From: an uncultured Alphaproteobacteria bacterium
GTDB taxonomy: Bacteria > Pseudomonadota > Alphaproteobacteria > RF32 > CAG-239
Length of the DNA: 5,417 bases
Reading direction: 5' to 3'
Assembly: GCA_944392285.1 (NCBI GenBank)
Contig: CALXWF010000057.1
Coordinates: 1 to 5,417, forward strand
Both the position numbers and the translations under genes were made by a program. Within the stretch, counting starts at the first letter, position 1. Every line of letters starts with the position of its first letter. Below are positions 5,203 to 5,417 of the stretch, piece after piece. Below the pieces are notes generated by a model, which did no database searches, was not told the DNA's origin, and saw nothing but the letters and a program-made list of their open reading frames with translations.

Positions 5203-5417
5203 ATGGCAAAAGAGAAATTTGAGCGTACGAAGCCGCACTGCAACATCGGAACGATTGGTCACGTAGACCACGGTAAAACGACGTTGACGGCAGCGATAAC
5301 GAAGGTATTGGCGGAAGAGGGCGGAGCGTCCTTTACGGCCTATGACCAAATTGATAAAGCCCCTGAAGAGAAAGCACGTGGTATTACCATTTCTACCTCA
5401 CACGTAGAATATGAGAC
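5203..5417 (+). CDS. tuf: Translation elongation factor EF-Tu, N-terminal part (cut by window end)
   Basis: The first 71 codons plus two bases of EF-Tu, the GTPase that brings aminoacyl-tRNA to the ribosome. The frame is open at the window edge. Visible are the P-loop GHVDHGKT (19-26) and the switch I segment ending RGITIST (59-65), with Mg-coordinating T62. The N-terminus MAKEKFERTKPHCNIGTIGH is standard for alphaproteobacteria. ATG 5203 is the family's normal start; AGGA at 5189-5192 lies 10 nt upstream, a slightly long spacing. The gene follows tRNA-Gly by 54 nt with no terminator or clear promoter between them, so co-transcription with the tRNAs is likely. In many alphaproteobacteria this run continues with tRNA-Trp, secE and nusG, which are outside the window. 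Confidence 0.98.
   Translation, partial: MAKEKFERTKPHCNIGTIGHVDHGKTTLTAAITKVLAEEGGASFTAYDQIDKAPEEKARGITISTSHVEYE

Noticed and set aside
1..5417. A defence system, CRISPR array or phage-like novel system
   Set aside because: No repeat-spacer pattern, nuclease, reverse transcriptase or toxin-antitoxin pair is visible; the genes are housekeeping and cell-wall recycling.

Overview
The window looks like an ordinary chromosomal segment from a moderately AT-rich alphaproteobacterium. Evidence for this is a tRNA-Tyr(GTA), tRNA-Gly(TCC), tuf run with an alphaproteobacterial-looking EF-Tu N-terminus (MAKEKFERTKPHCNIGTIGH, then YDQIDKAPEEKARGITIST) and a tRNA-Gly sequence typical of that class. It also carries an RlmB-type rRNA methyltransferase and an AmgK/MurU peptidoglycan-recycling protein. 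There is no transposase, CRISPR array or phage gene. The species cannot be named from this sequence.

Layout: a strong hairpin terminator (33-71) precedes a forward gene for an unrecognised five-helix membrane protein (151-732). A bidirectional terminator (772-797) separates it from a convergent reverse-strand operon of rlmB (811-1578) and a HAD-family phosphatase, HAD1 (1571-2218); these overlap by 8 bp. Next come a second phosphatase, HAD2 (2367-3053, reverse), and the divergently transcribed forward gene for a 567-residue AmgK-MurU fusion (3139-4842). The right end holds tRNA-Tyr, tRNA-Gly and the start of tuf, cut by the window edge.

The main observation is that HAD1 and HAD2 arose by a tandem duplication whose two broken ends are still readable. 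HAD1 and HAD2 align without gaps over 213 residues, about 64% identical by hand count. Upstream of HAD1 lies a copy of the amgK promoter, start codon and about ten codons, which then stops (2284-2325). Downstream of HAD2, in the region encoding its C-terminal tail, lies an eroded copy of the first 13 codons of rlmB (2375-2413). The ancestral order was therefore rlmB - HAD - divergent promoter - amgK-murU, and one unit running from inside rlmB to inside amgK was duplicated.

Functionally, AmgK phosphorylates MurNAc at the anomeric carbon and MurU converts MurNAc-1-phosphate to UDP-MurNAc, in the recycling pathway that bypasses MurA/MurB. In Pseudomonas the preceding step is a HAD phosphatase, MupP, acting on MurNAc-6-phosphate. 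The HAD genes share a divergent promoter region with amgK-murU, so they are reasonable candidates for that step. This is inference from context, not from a diagnostic motif.
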